Assembly (NCBI RefSeq): GCF_009649745.1
Contig: NZ_WJNG01000005.1
Coordinates: 1-64,000 of the forward strand
Reading direction: 5' to 3'
DNA length: 64,000 nt
Source: Aquibacillus halophilus
GTDB taxonomy: Bacteria > Bacillota > Bacilli > Bacillales > Amphibacillaceae
This document shows positions 53,986 to 62,716 of the stretch, in pieces (within the stretch, counting starts at the first letter, position 1; each line of letters begins with the position of its first letter). The notes beneath the pieces are model-generated. The model ran no database searches. It saw only the letters and a list, made by a program, of their open reading frames with translations, and had not been told where the DNA came from. A program made the position numbers and the translations under genes.

Positions 53986-54672
53986 ATGATGTTAGCTCTC
54001 CTTTCGGCCGGAATTGCTCCAACACTGACACTAATGTCGTTTTTTTATTTGAAGGATCAATTTAATTCAGAGCCATTAAGCGCACTTTTAAAAACATTTC
54101 TTTACGGAGCACTACTTGTTTTCCCAATCATGTTTATACAATATGCTTTCATGGAAGAAGGAGTTGGACAAACTCCATTTATCCGTTCTTTTATTCTAAC
54201 TGGATTACTTGAGGAATTTTTCAAATGGTTTATATTCTTATATACCGTTTACAAGTACACTGAGTTTGATTCTCTTTATGATGGTATTATTTATGGTGTA
54301 TCAATTAGTTTAGGGTTTGCAACAGTAGAAAATATACTTTATCTGTTTGCACACGGTATAGAGTACGCTTTTAGTAGAGCAATATTTCCTGTTTCATCAC
54401 ATGCACTATTCGGTGTGATCATGGGGTACTATTTAGGGAAATCAAAATATAATAGTTTACATCCTAAGTCAACCATTTTTATCGCATTAGTGATTCCAGT
54501 GGTATTGCATGGTTCCTATGATTATATCTTGGAAAAAATAACTAACGGTTGGTTAATTATTATTGTTCCATTTATGGTTGTTTTATGGGGCTTAGGATTA
54601 AGAAAAGTAAAATTAGCTAATCAACATAAGTATATTGAAGGTGCGATTTTATCAGAAAGTAAATCTCAATAA
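53986..54672 (+). CDS. prsW: Intramembrane site-1 protease PrsW
   Basis: A 228-residue membrane protease with about seven helices. Family residues: EEFFK (about 79), GFATVENILY and two His in SSHALFG and PVVLHGSYD. In B. subtilis PrsW cleaves the anti-sigma factor RsiW after antimicrobial-peptide or envelope stress. ATGs at 53986 or 53989 follow AGAGGG; the frame open further upstream from 53956 has no site. No rsiW is in this window. Confidence 0.88.
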   Translation: MMLALLSAGIAPTLTLMSFFYLKDQFNSEPLSALLKTFLYGALLVFPIMFIQYAFMEEGVGQTPFIRSFILTGLLEEFFKWFIFLYTVYKYTEFDSLYDGIIYGVSISLGFATVENILYLFAHGIEYAFSRAIFPVSSHALFGVIMGYYLGKSKYNSLHPKSTIFIALVIPVVLHGSYDYILEKITNGWLIIIVPFMVVLWGLGLRKVKLANQHKYIEGAILSESKSQ

Positions 54673-54697
54673 CAACTAATTAAAAAAATATCTATTT

Positions 54698-54729
54698 AAC
54701 CATTGCTGTTTAACAGCAATGGTTTTTTG
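54698..54729 (+). terminator. Terminator of prsW
   Basis: A perfect 11-bp stem AACCATTGCTG / CAGCAATGGTT with a 5-nt loop, then TTTT. Confidence 0.9.
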
Positions 54730-54793
54730 TAATTAGTATTCTTATTGTTATGTCGTTCTAGCAACATAAGTTTCATTGTCAATTAGAAAACAT

Positions 54794-54823
54794 GTATAAA
54801 AATGAGGTTTTTTTCGAAAAATA
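54794..54823 (+). promoter_or_regulatory. Candidate sigma-G promoter of sleB
   Basis: GTATA (54794-54798), 18 nt, AAAAATA (54817-54823), which keeps A-TA of CATnHTA. The spacing is exact, the -10 imperfect. sleB is sigma-G controlled in B. subtilis. Confidence 0.45.
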
Positions 54824-54874
54824 GAGAACACAAAACAAACTTCAGCTTAAATCGTTCTTAGGAGGAAAAAACTC

Positions 54875-55768
54875 ATGGGCATTAAGAAGACACTAATTAT
54901 TTTATTTTTAGCTGTAGGAACAATTACTGGTGTTACAGCAACACACACAAGTAAACCTGTCGAAGCATTTAGTCAACAAATAATCCAACAAGGTGCTGTT
55001 GGAGAGGATGTTATTGAGCTACAAGCAAGATTACAGTATTTAGGTTTTTACAATGGAAAGATTGATGGGGTATTTGGTTGGGGAACTTATTGGGCCTTAA
55101 GAAATTTCCAATATGAGTTTGGTATGGAAATTGACGGACTTGCCGGTCCCACTACTAAGCAAAAACTCGTAAAAGCAAGTCAGTATGATAAAAATTTTAT
55201 TCGACAACAAATTAATGCGGGAAATGATTTTACTTATTATGGTGGAACGCCAAAAGAGAATCAAGTAAAGAAAGGGAAGAATAACAATCAACAACAAGGA
55301 AATCAAGGGAATACGAATCAACAACAACAACAACAACAACCAAAACAAGAGAATCAAGGGAATAATGAAGGAGCGCCAGCACAACCAACTTCTGTAAATG
55401 TTCCAAGTGGATATTCGCAGAATGATATTCAACTAATGGCCAATGCAGTTTATGGTGAAGCTCGCGGTGAACCACATGAAGGAAAAGTTGCAGTTGCAGC
55501 CGTAATCATAAATCGTGTTGAAAGTCCTACATTTCCTAATACCGTATCAGGTGTTATTTTTGAGCCAAGAGCGTTCACTGCGGTAGCGGATGGACAAATA
55601 TGGCTGACCCCAGATGATACAGCAAAAGAGGCAGTCTTAGATGCACTTAATGGGTGGGACCCTACCGGTGATGCTATCTATTACTTTAATCCTGATACCG
55701 CAACTTCCAGTTGGATATGGGGAAGGCCTCAGATTAAACGAATCGGTAAGCACGTATTCTGTATGTGA
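54875..55768 (+). CDS. sleB: Spore cortex-lytic enzyme SleB
   Basis: A 297-residue exported lytic transglycosylase. Signal peptide 1-31; peptidoglycan-binding domain about 38-100 (VIELQARLQYLGFYNGKIDGVFG); a Gln/Asn-rich low-complexity linker (136-170); and a hydrolase_2 catalytic domain (182-297) with E195 in VYGEARGEP. It degrades muramic-lactam cortex in germination. The linker is longer and more Gln-rich than in B. subtilis. Co-operonic with ypeB, 16 bp apart. Confidence 0.93.
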   Translation: MGIKKTLIILFLAVGTITGVTATHTSKPVEAFSQQIIQQGAVGEDVIELQARLQYLGFYNGKIDGVFGWGTYWALRNFQYEFGMEIDGLAGPTTKQKLVKASQYDKNFIRQQINAGNDFTYYGGTPKENQVKKGKNNNQQQGNQGNTNQQQQQQQPKQENQGNNEGAPAQPTSVNVPSGYSQNDIQLMANAVYGEARGEPHEGKVAVAAVIINRVESPTFPNTVSGVIFEPRAFTAVADGQIWLTPDDTAKEAVLDALNGWDPTGDAIYYFNPDTATSSWIWGRPQIKRIGKHVFCM

Positions 55769-55784
55769 GAAAGGTTGATATTGA

Positions 55785-57128
55785 ATGATTAGATGGATAA
55801 TAATAACAGTACTAGTAGTAGGTGTAGGTGCAACAGGAATTTGGGGGTACCAGGAACATCAAGAAAAAAATGCTATATTAATTCAAGCTGAAAACACTTA
55901 TCAGCGTGCTTTTCATGATCTATCCTATCATATGGATTTATTACATGATAAATTAGGAACGACATTAGCAATGAACACTAGACAACAAATTTCTCCACAG
56001 TTAGCTGATATTTGGCGAATAACTTCAGAAGCTCATAATGACGTAGGACAATTACCTTTAGCATTACTTCCTTTTAACAAAACGGAAGAGTTTTTATCCA
56101 ATATCGGTGAGTTTAGTTACCGAACTGCTGTCCGAGATTTAGAAAGTGAGCCGCTATCAGAGGATGAGGTTAAAATATTAGAAACATTGTACAAACAAGC
56201 TGGCGAGATAGAAAATGAATTACGTAATGTCCAGCATTTAGTTTTGGAGAATAATCTTCGTTGGATGGATGTACAGTTAGCTCTTTCTACGAATGACACA
56301 CAGTCAGATAATACAATCATTGATGGGTTTAAAACAGTCGAAGAAAATGTGAAAGGTTATACGGAAGGAAACTTTGGCCCTAGTTTAACCGGTACATCTT
56401 CAGAAAATCATCCATATCAATTTATTAACGGCGATGATCTTACTGAAAAAGAAGCGCTAAATCAAGCTAAGAATCTATTTCAAGTAGAGGATGATATAGA
56501 AATTACAATCGCTAAATCTGGTGAAGGCGCAGAAGTACCGGTTTATAGTGCATCTTACCAAGCAGACAATACGCACGGGTATCTTGATCTATCCGAAAAA
56601 GGTGGACACCCATTATCATTAATGATTAATAGAGAGGTAAAGGAACCTAAAATTAGTCTAAATGAAGGAATGGAAAATGCGAAAAAATATTTAGAAAAAC
56701 ATAATTTTGATGACATGGAAATATTCCAAAGTAGTCAATATGGTAATTACGGTGTTTATAACTTTCTTTATAAACAAGGAGATGTCAGAGTTTATCCCGA
56801 TGCTATTCAAATAAAAGTTGCACTTGATAATGGAGAAGTCCTTGCTTTTTCATCTAAAGACTACTTTAGAAATCATCAGGAGAGAGATATTCCAGATGCT
56901 AAATTAACCGTTGAAGATGCTAAAGAAAAAGTAAATCCAAATGTAAAAATACAAGATCAAAATATTGCAGTGATAGAGAACGATTTAGGTGAAGAAGTAT
57001 TAGCTTACGTGTTTCTTGGTGTTCTAGGTGATGACACATATAGAATATTTATTGATGCAATAACCGGTATAGAGGCAAAAGTTGAAAAACTTAAAAATGC
57101 CGAATTAAAATATAAAGGTTCTGTTTAG
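55785..57128 (+). CDS. ypeB: Germination protein YpeB
   Basis: A 447-residue protein anchored by an N-terminal helix (3-20: WIIITVLVVGVGATGIWGY). The N-terminal domain (25-200) is followed by three PepSY-type repeats with tails such as GENGEVLAFSSKDYF-like and DDTYRIFIDAITGIEAKVEKL. YpeB is needed for SleB stability and localisation in the spore. ATG 55785 follows AAGG. Ends at a terminator. Confidence 0.92.
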   Translation: MIRWIIITVLVVGVGATGIWGYQEHQEKNAILIQAENTYQRAFHDLSYHMDLLHDKLGTTLAMNTRQQISPQLADIWRITSEAHNDVGQLPLALLPFNKTEEFLSNIGEFSYRTAVRDLESEPLSEDEVKILETLYKQAGEIENELRNVQHLVLENNLRWMDVQLALSTNDTQSDNTIIDGFKTVEENVKGYTEGNFGPSLTGTSSENHPYQFINGDDLTEKEALNQAKNLFQVEDDIEITIAKSGEGAEVPVYSASYQADNTHGYLDLSEKGGHPLSLMINREVKEPKISLNEGMENAKKYLEKHNFDDMEIFQSSQYGNYGVYNFLYKQGDVRVYPDAIQIKVALDNGEVLAFSSKDYFRNHQERDIPDAKLTVEDAKEKVNPNVKIQDQNIAVIENDLGEEVLAYVFLGVLGDDTYRIFIDAITGIEAKVEKLKNAELKYKGSV

Positions 57129-57163
57129 GGAGAGGATTAACCTTTCCCTTTTTTATTTTTTTT
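57128..57163 (+). terminator. Terminator of sleB-ypeB
   Basis: GGGAGAGG / CCTTTCCC (one G-T) with a 5-nt loop, then a long T-run. It begins in the last base of ypeB. Confidence 0.9.
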
Positions 57164-57234
57164 GAGATAATAAAAATGAAAATCTAATTAATTCTTATAA
57201 GGTTTTTAATATGTTTAGGAAAGAGGCGGAATTA

Positions 57235-57894
57235 TTGATTAAGATCGGAACACCACTCGCCTTAGAATTAAATAATAATGGGGATATTAGCCGGTACCGT
57301 TGTAAGGTTGTTGAGTATGAAGATAATGATTTATTTATTGACTACCCTATCAATGTAATCACAGGGAGATCTGATATCTTTCCAACAGGAACAGAATTTA
57401 ATGCTAGTTTTGTTGGCAATGATAATTCTGTTTATAAATTCAATACAGAAATCGTCGGGAAAAAGAATATTAATATACCTACTCTGATTCTTGATTATCC
57501 TGAAAAAGATCTTGTTAGGATTCAAAGAAGAGAGTATGTCCGTGTAGATACTGCTGTTGATATTTCTGTGGATGACCCCACCTTAAAAATCCCCACGATT
57601 ACATCAGTAACTAATGACATAAGTGGCGGAGGCATTTCTATTGTTCTTCCAACTAGTTACCCATTTGAATCTGGTATGCTACTCGACTTATGTATGGTCT
57701 TTCCTATGGAATCTGGAACATTTGAATATGTCCTCGCAGAGGCCGAGGTTATCCGTGTGATAAAAAGAAGAGAAGGACAAAAAGATCTACTATCATTAAA
57801 GTTTATAGCAATTACGGATAAGGATAGGCAAACAATTATTCGATATTGCTTTGAAAAACAGCTTAAAACCAGAAAAAAAGGTTTGAAGTTTTAG
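57235..57894 (+). CDS. motI: c-di-GMP-binding flagellar brake MotI (YpfA, DgrA)
   Basis: A 219-residue YcgR-N plus PilZ protein. PilZ residues are R98-R99-x3-R103 (QRREYVRV) and D128-x-S130-x-x-G (DISGGG). It binds c-di-GMP and inhibits the flagellar motor. TTG 57235 is preferred: GAGGCGG is 5 nt upstream and the start MIKIGTPLALE agrees with the family; an in-frame ATG at 57211 is possible. Confidence 0.87.
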   Translation: MIKIGTPLALELNNNGDISRYRCKVVEYEDNDLFIDYPINVITGRSDIFPTGTEFNASFVGNDNSVYKFNTEIVGKKNINIPTLILDYPEKDLVRIQRREYVRVDTAVDISVDDPTLKIPTITSVTNDISGGGISIVLPTSYPFESGMLLDLCMVFPMESGTFEYVLAEAEVIRVIKRREGQKDLLSLKFIAITDKDRQTIIRYCFEKQLKTRKKGLKF

Positions 57895-57944
57895 TATAAT
57901 TTTTCCAGTACTTGAAACAATAAAACCAAAAAAGGTTGAAGGCT

Positions 57945-58145
57945 ATGAAACGAGTAGAAAGATGGATTCTTACAATGCTAGTGATTCATGGTTTATTGCT
58001 AATTACCACACAGTTAACCATTGAACATACAGATGTCCGTATGTATGTAGACCCTATTTATCAATATTTGGGAGTTCTGAAGAATGAAGACGAAAATATT
58101 TTAAAAACATTAGACCAATTTTTGGGTAATGTGTTATCCTTTTAA
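57945..58145 (+). CDS. ypfB: YpfB family small membrane protein (DUF5359)
   Basis: A 66-residue protein with one membrane helix (about 8-26: WILTMLVIHGLLLITTQL) and a soluble tail ending in LDQFLGNVLSF. Position between ypfA/motI and cmk equals B. subtilis ypfB. ATG follows GAAGG. The function is unknown. Confidence 0.75.
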   Translation: MKRVERWILTMLVIHGLLLITTQLTIEHTDVRMYVDPIYQYLGVLKNEDENILKTLDQFLGNVLSF

Positions 58146-58231
58146 AGGATAATTCTTATTTTTTAACAGAAAAATATTAACGTTTTTTTCCATGTCAGTA
58201 CTGAAAAGATAGAGAGGAATGATTGTTTTAG

Positions 58232-58903
58232 ATGGCAACTAATCAACTAGCGATTGCAATTGATGGACCAGCTGCTGCAGGGAAAAGTACTGTTGCAAAG
58301 CACGTGGCACAGAGATTGTCGTACATATACATAGATACTGGGGCAATGTATCGAGCCCTAACCTATAAGGCTATTATTAATAAAGTGGATTTAGAAAATG
58401 AAAACCAAGTAAGTAACTTACTTGAAAACACGAGTATCGACTTAGAACAAACAAATAAGGGACAACTAGTTTACTTAGATAATAATGAAATAACAAGAGA
58501 AATCAGAACAAAAGAAGTTACAAATAATGTTTCAATTGTTGCGAAACACCCTTTGATTCGAAGAGAAATGGTAAAAAGGCAACAACTACTAGCAGAGAAA
58601 AGAGCTGTAGTGATGGATGGAAGGGATATCGGTACACACGTAATCCCTGATGCTGAAGTTAAAATTTTCTTAATTGCCTCCGTTGAAGAAAGAGCACAGA
58701 GACGACATAAAGAAAATTTAGAAAAAGGATTCGAATCTGACCTTGACCAATTAAAAAGAGAGATCGAGACAAGAGATAAACTAGATTCTGAGCGTGAGGC
58801 TGCGCCGTTGGTAAAAGCAAAAGATGCCGTGGAAATAGACACTACTTCTCTATCAATAGAAGATGTGGTAGAGCGGATTTTGCAAGTGGTTGCTACAAAG
58901 TAA
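58232..58903 (+). CDS. cmk: Cytidylate kinase
   Basis: A 223-residue P-loop CMP/dCMP kinase. Walker [12 protein letters not shown] near residue 10, [10 protein letters not shown], the substrate segment [15 protein letters not shown] and RHKENLEKG lid. It supplies CDP for RNA, DNA and lipid synthesis. ATG follows AGAGGAA. plsC overlaps closely downstream. Confidence 0.95.
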   Translation: MATNQLAIAIDGPAAAGKSTVAKHVAQRLSYIYIDTGAMYRALTYKAIINKVDLENENQVSNLLENTSIDLEQTNKGQLVYLDNNEITREIRTKEVTNNVSIVAKHPLIRREMVKRQQLLAEKRAVVMDGRDIGTHVIPDAEVKIFLIASVEERAQRRHKENLEKGFESDLDQLKREIETRDKLDSEREAAPLVKAKDAVEIDTTSLSIEDVVERILQVVATK

Positions 58904-58919
58904 AAAGGGGAATGAATTG

Positions 58920-59519
58920 ATGAGTATTTATAAATTTGCTAGGGGGCTAGTTGCTCTTGCGCTTTTTCCATTATACAGAGTAAAAGTTCTTGGGAAAGAA
59001 AATATACCGAACAATGGACCAGTAATTATATGTTCAAATCATATCTCAAATTTAGATCCTCTCATTGTGGGTATTACCTGCCCTAGAAATATCTACTTTA
59101 TGGCAAAAGAGGAGTTGTTTTCAAATAAGCTTCTGGCTGGTTTACTAGTTAGAGTCCATGCTTTTCCAATTAAACGAGGTATGAAGGATCGAAATGCCTT
59201 GAGAAAGGGACTCGGTATTCTAGAAGAAGGAAGGACGCTAGGTTTGTTTCCAGAGGGAACTAGGAGTAAGAGTGGAGAACTAGGACAAGGTTTAGCAGGT
59301 GTTGGTTTTTTTGCCTCACGATCTGAAGCAAGTATAGTACCCTGTGCTATTATTGGACCATATAAAGCGTTCCAACCATTAAAGGTTGTTTACGGCGAGC
59401 CAATCGATATGGAACAGTTGCGAGCAAACAAAACTTCAGCAAAAGAAGTAACAGACTCAATCATGGAAGAGATAAAGAAATTAATAGAAAATAATCGCTC
59501 GGAATCACCTATTGCTTGA
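58920..59519 (+). CDS. plsC: 1-acyl-sn-glycerol-3-phosphate acyltransferase
   Basis: A 199-residue lysophosphatidate acyltransferase. Catalytic H41-x4-D46 in SNHISNLD and the phosphate-binding FPEGTRS are visible, with a hydrophobic head (8-20). It makes phosphatidate from lysophosphatidate. ATG 58920 is 9 nt after AAAGGGG; the longer frame from 58890 runs into cmk. The cmk-plsC-S1 order equals B. subtilis cmk-ypfC/plsC-like-ypfD. Confidence 0.9.
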   Translation: MSIYKFARGLVALALFPLYRVKVLGKENIPNNGPVIICSNHISNLDPLIVGITCPRNIYFMAKEELFSNKLLAGLLVRVHAFPIKRGMKDRNALRKGLGILEEGRTLGLFPEGTRSKSGELGQGLAGVGFFASRSEASIVPCAIIGPYKAFQPLKVVYGEPIDMEQLRANKTSAKEVTDSIMEEIKKLIENNRSESPIA

Positions 59520-59599
59520 CAAATAAGGCTAAATGTTAGAAGTTAGAAAAAAGGACATTTTACATTTAATTGTATCGGAAATCGAAGGAGGTCTCTTTT

Positions 59600-60739
59600 A
59601 TGGACGAAATGAATAATGAAACTACAGAATTTAAAGAGTTATCTGTTGGAGATCAGGTAACTGGAAAAGTTGTTAAGGTTGAAGAAAAACAAGTACTTGT
59701 AGACATTGGTTATAAAGTCGAAGGAATTGTACCTATTAGTGAATTATCAAGTCTTCATATAGAAAAAACTTCCGATGTAGTCACTGAGGGACAAGAGCTT
59801 ACACTTAAAATTAAAAAAATTGATGACGATGAGATAGTCCTTTCGAAACGTGCTGTGGATGCAGATAAGGCATGGGAAGACTTAGAGGAAAAGTTTAGTA
59901 ATGAAGAAATCTTCGATGCTGAAATAAACGACGTCGTAAAGGGTGGATTAGTAGTTGATGTCGGACTTCGTGGATTCATTCCTGCTTCCCTTGTGGAGAC
60001 TTATTATGTGGAGGATTTTGAAGACTATAAGGGCAAGACAATCAGTTTGAAAGTAGTTGAACTTGATCGTGAGCAGAATAGAGTTATCTTATCTCACCGT
60101 GCTGTAATAGAAGCTGATCAGGCCTCTAAAAAACAAGAAGTAATCCAATCGATTAATGAAGGACAGGTTTTAGAAGGAAAAGTTCAACGAATAACAAATT
60201 TTGGGGTTTTTGTTGATATTGGTGGAATTGATGGATTAGTGCATATCTCACAACTATCTCACTCGCATGTGGAAAAAGCCTCTGATGTAGTTGAAGAGGG
60301 ACAAGTGATTAAGGTGAAAGTATTATCTGTTGATAGGGATAATGAACGCATTTCACTTTCGCTGAAAGAAACGCAACCTGGACCTTGGGATAATATTAGT
60401 GAACGTGTTCAAACTGGTGATGTTATCGATGGAACTGTTAGACGTTTGGTTAACTTCGGTGCTTTTGTTGAAGTTTTCCCTGGCGTAGAAGGATTAGTTC
60501 ATATTTCGCAAATTTCAAACGAACATATTGGCACACCACAGGAAGTTTTAGAGGTTGGTCAAGACGTTTCAGCTAAGGTATTAGAAGTAAATGAAAAAGA
60601 AAAAAGAATGTCACTAAGTATTAAGGAAATTGAGTTGGATCGTAACCAAGAAGAATTGAAGCAATACAAGAGAGAGGAAGATCAGTCCGGTTTCCAATTA
60701 GGAGACATGATTGGAAATAAGCTGGATAAATATAAATAA
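59600..60739 (+). CDS. ypfD: S1-domain RNA-binding protein YpfD (RpsA-like)
   Basis: A 379-residue protein of four S1 domains (about 12-85, 99-165, 185-255, 270-345), each with a GxVxxFVDxG-type strand, for example NFGVFVDIGGIDGLVHISQLS and NFGAFVEVFPGVEGLVHISQIS. Four domains is the Bacillus form, shorter than the six of E. coli S1. ATG 59600 follows GGAGG. Ribosomal role is inferred from family. Confidence 0.92.
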   Translation: MDEMNNETTEFKELSVGDQVTGKVVKVEEKQVLVDIGYKVEGIVPISELSSLHIEKTSDVVTEGQELTLKIKKIDDDEIVLSKRAVDADKAWEDLEEKFSNEEIFDAEINDVVKGGLVVDVGLRGFIPASLVETYYVEDFEDYKGKTISLKVVELDREQNRVILSHRAVIEADQASKKQEVIQSINEGQVLEGKVQRITNFGVFVDIGGIDGLVHISQLSHSHVEKASDVVEEGQVIKVKVLSVDRDNERISLSLKETQPGPWDNISERVQTGDVIDGTVRRLVNFGAFVEVFPGVEGLVHISQISNEHIGTPQEVLEVGQDVSAKVLEVNEKEKRMSLSIKEIELDRNQEELKQYKREEDQSGFQLGDMIGNKLDKYK

Positions 60740-60752
60740 AATTTTATGTTGT

Positions 60753-60785
60753 AAGCAAACTCATTTATGAGTTTGCTTTTTTTAT
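60753..60785 (+). terminator. Terminator of ypfD
   Basis: A perfect stem AGCAAACTCAT / ATGAGTTTGCT with a 2-nt loop, then TTTTTTT. Confidence 0.9.
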
Positions 60786-60867
60786 TGAGCAAGTGCGTCA
60801 AAGCGACTATGTGCAAGGGTATAAAGATTCAAGAATTATGCCATAATGCTAATGGTGGTGGAGGAAC

Positions 60868-61470
60868 ATGGATGGATTAATTTTTTATTGGATTAGTTGG
60901 ATAGTCTGGATAATAATAACATTTTTCATGAAAAAAAATACTTATCGTATTTACTTAGCGCTATGGGTGCTATCACTAATTGCTTTTTCAAGCTCCGAAC
61001 TATTTGTAGGTAACACAAAAATTAATGTTTCAATTATTGTATTGTATATTGGTGCTTTGCTTTTATTAGCCTCTACATCAAGTAGGATATTAAACGTCAT
61101 GAGATCACTTTGTTTTGTTTTTGGTTATGTAGGGTTGCTATTTTGGGAACAAATAAGTCCTGTATGGCTAATAATTCCCAGAGTTATTATGATCCCATTC
61201 CTAGGATTTATTTTACTAATACTATTAACTAAGAACAATGTAGAAAGGATTGCGATTTGGTGTTTAGGTGTTACAACGGGAGAGGTCTTACATAGCCTCA
61301 TTCTTAATAGCTATGGCTTTAATGATTACATAGGTGACATGGCTTTTTTTGATATATTAATTACCGGAATTGGCATAATAGTAGCTGCAGCATTCTTACT
61401 CGAAGTGAGATCTAAGCTGGATCATATGATTGAACTCATTGAAAAACAAAAAAAGAGGTGGTCACAATGA
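60868..61470 (+). CDS. yphA: YphA family membrane protein
   Basis: A 200-residue protein with about seven hydrophobic helices and a short cytosolic basic tail (EKQKKRWSQ). Position right before the YIEGIA gene and der matches B. subtilis yphA. GGAGG is close to ATG. Overlaps the next gene by 4 bp. The function is unknown. Confidence 0.8.
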   Translation: MDGLIFYWISWIVWIIITFFMKKNTYRIYLALWVLSLIAFSSSELFVGNTKINVSIIVLYIGALLLLASTSSRILNVMRSLCFVFGYVGLLFWEQISPVWLIIPRVIMIPFLGFILLILLTKNNVERIAIWCLGVTTGEVLHSLILNSYGFNDYIGDMAFFDILITGIGIIVAAAFLLEVRSKLDHMIELIEKQKKRWSQ

Positions 61471-62360
61471 ATGAGTATACATATCCGATACTATTTGGCG
61501 TAGTAGTGGGAACTATTGCAAGATTGATGATGCTCAGAACGGATTATCGTCAGTATCCTACATATCTTCACGGTAAAGTAATTCACTTAGCACTTGGTTT
61601 TATTGCTGCAGGGTTAGGTTCTGTGGCTGTACCAGCAATAATGGAAAAGGAGTTTACGGCAGTTACTTTCTTAACTATCGCAGCCTCACAGTTTAGAGAA
61701 GTACGCAATATGGAAAGAAATACATTGGCTGAATTAGATAGTTTTGAGCTAGTTCCAAGGGGAAATGGCTATATAGAAGGTATAGCCATTGCTTTTGAGG
61801 GTAGAAATTATTTAGTAATATTCACATCACTAGTAGCAAGTTTATGTTATTTGGCCTGGAATATATGGATAGCTATTCTTGCTACAATAGGTTGTTATCT
61901 TCTTATTAGAAAATTTATGAGCGGCTCTACTATGAAAGATCTAGTTGATATTGATTTTAAACAACCCCATTTTGACGGAGCGGGCCTATATGTTGATAAC
62001 ATATATATTATGAATATTGGACTTCCAGACCGTCAGAAAGAAATTTTGAAATATGGGATGGGTTTTATACTTACACCCAAAAATTTTAATGTTCGTTCAA
62101 CAATTGCTAATTTAGGCCAAAGACAAGCAATTTTGCATGATGTTTCTGTTTCAATGGGGGTTTTTAGAGATTCTGGTACTCCTGCTCTTGTGCCATTGAT
62201 AAAGCGTGATTTGGATGATGGAAGGATAGGAGTTCTCATTTTGCCACAAGATAAGGACATAGAGAAAGCCAAACGAGTTATCGGTTCAGTTCCAGTATTA
62301 GAAAATGCTATTCGTATGCCTTCTGAATCTAAAGCGAACAAGAAAAAGGGGGCCAACTAA
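61467..62360 (+). CDS. yphB: YIEGIA family protein (YphB)
   Basis: A 297-residue protein. Several membrane helices occupy residues 1-155, including the eponymous GNGYIEGIAIAFEGRNYLVIF (about 92-110). A soluble C-terminal half (160-297) has DFKQPHFDGAGLYVDNI and RDLDDGRIGVLILPQDKD. ATG 61467 follows AGAGGTGG; the GTG at 61458 contains that site. It overlaps yphA by 4 bp and the next gene by 1 bp, a tightly coupled trio. Linked to sporulation only by family. Confidence 0.85.
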   Translation: MNEYTYPILFGVVVGTIARLMMLRTDYRQYPTYLHGKVIHLALGFIAAGLGSVAVPAIMEKEFTAVTFLTIAASQFREVRNMERNTLAELDSFELVPRGNGYIEGIAIAFEGRNYLVIFTSLVASLCYLAWNIWIAILATIGCYLLIRKFMSGSTMKDLVDIDFKQPHFDGAGLYVDNIYIMNIGLPDRQKEILKYGMGFILTPKNFNVRSTIANLGQRQAILHDVSVSMGVFRDSGTPALVPLIKRDLDDGRIGVLILPQDKDIEKAKRVIGSVPVLENAIRMPSESKANKKKGAN

Positions 62361-62545
62361 TGAATATCGAAAAGGCAGTATTATCAGTTATTACAATTAA
62401 TAAAGAAAAAATATCAGGTGGTGCTCCTATTTTTATTTGTAAGACAAAAGAAGAAATGGATAATGTCGCAGCAAACTTAGAAGCAATATTGGATGGTATT
62501 AGCCATGCACTTAGTGATGAATTATATATTATTGTAAAGCACTAG
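62360..62545 (+). CDS. Small partner of the YIEGIA protein
   Basis: A 61-residue soluble protein (MNIEKAVLSVITINKEKISGGAPIF...). Its start shares one base with the YIEGIA stop (TAATG). It corresponds to the small gene placed after YIEGIA in Bacillaceae and annotated there as its capping-complex subunit. No catalytic motif is visible. A direct complex is inferred from coupling. Confidence 0.7.
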   Translation: MNIEKAVLSVITINKEKISGGAPIFICKTKEEMDNVAANLEAILDGISHALSDELYIIVKH

Positions 62546-62716
62546 GTTATTGTCTTACAAAAATGTTAATATTAACGAACTATAAGTTCACTAGTATAAC
62601 TCTATCAAAAGAAAACAATTGTTTAAAATTACCTCATTTGCTAAAATGTAAAAGTTAAGTATAATTAACCCTTTGTAAAAGGTAAAAGTATATAAGGAAG
62701 AAAGGATGTACCTTTC

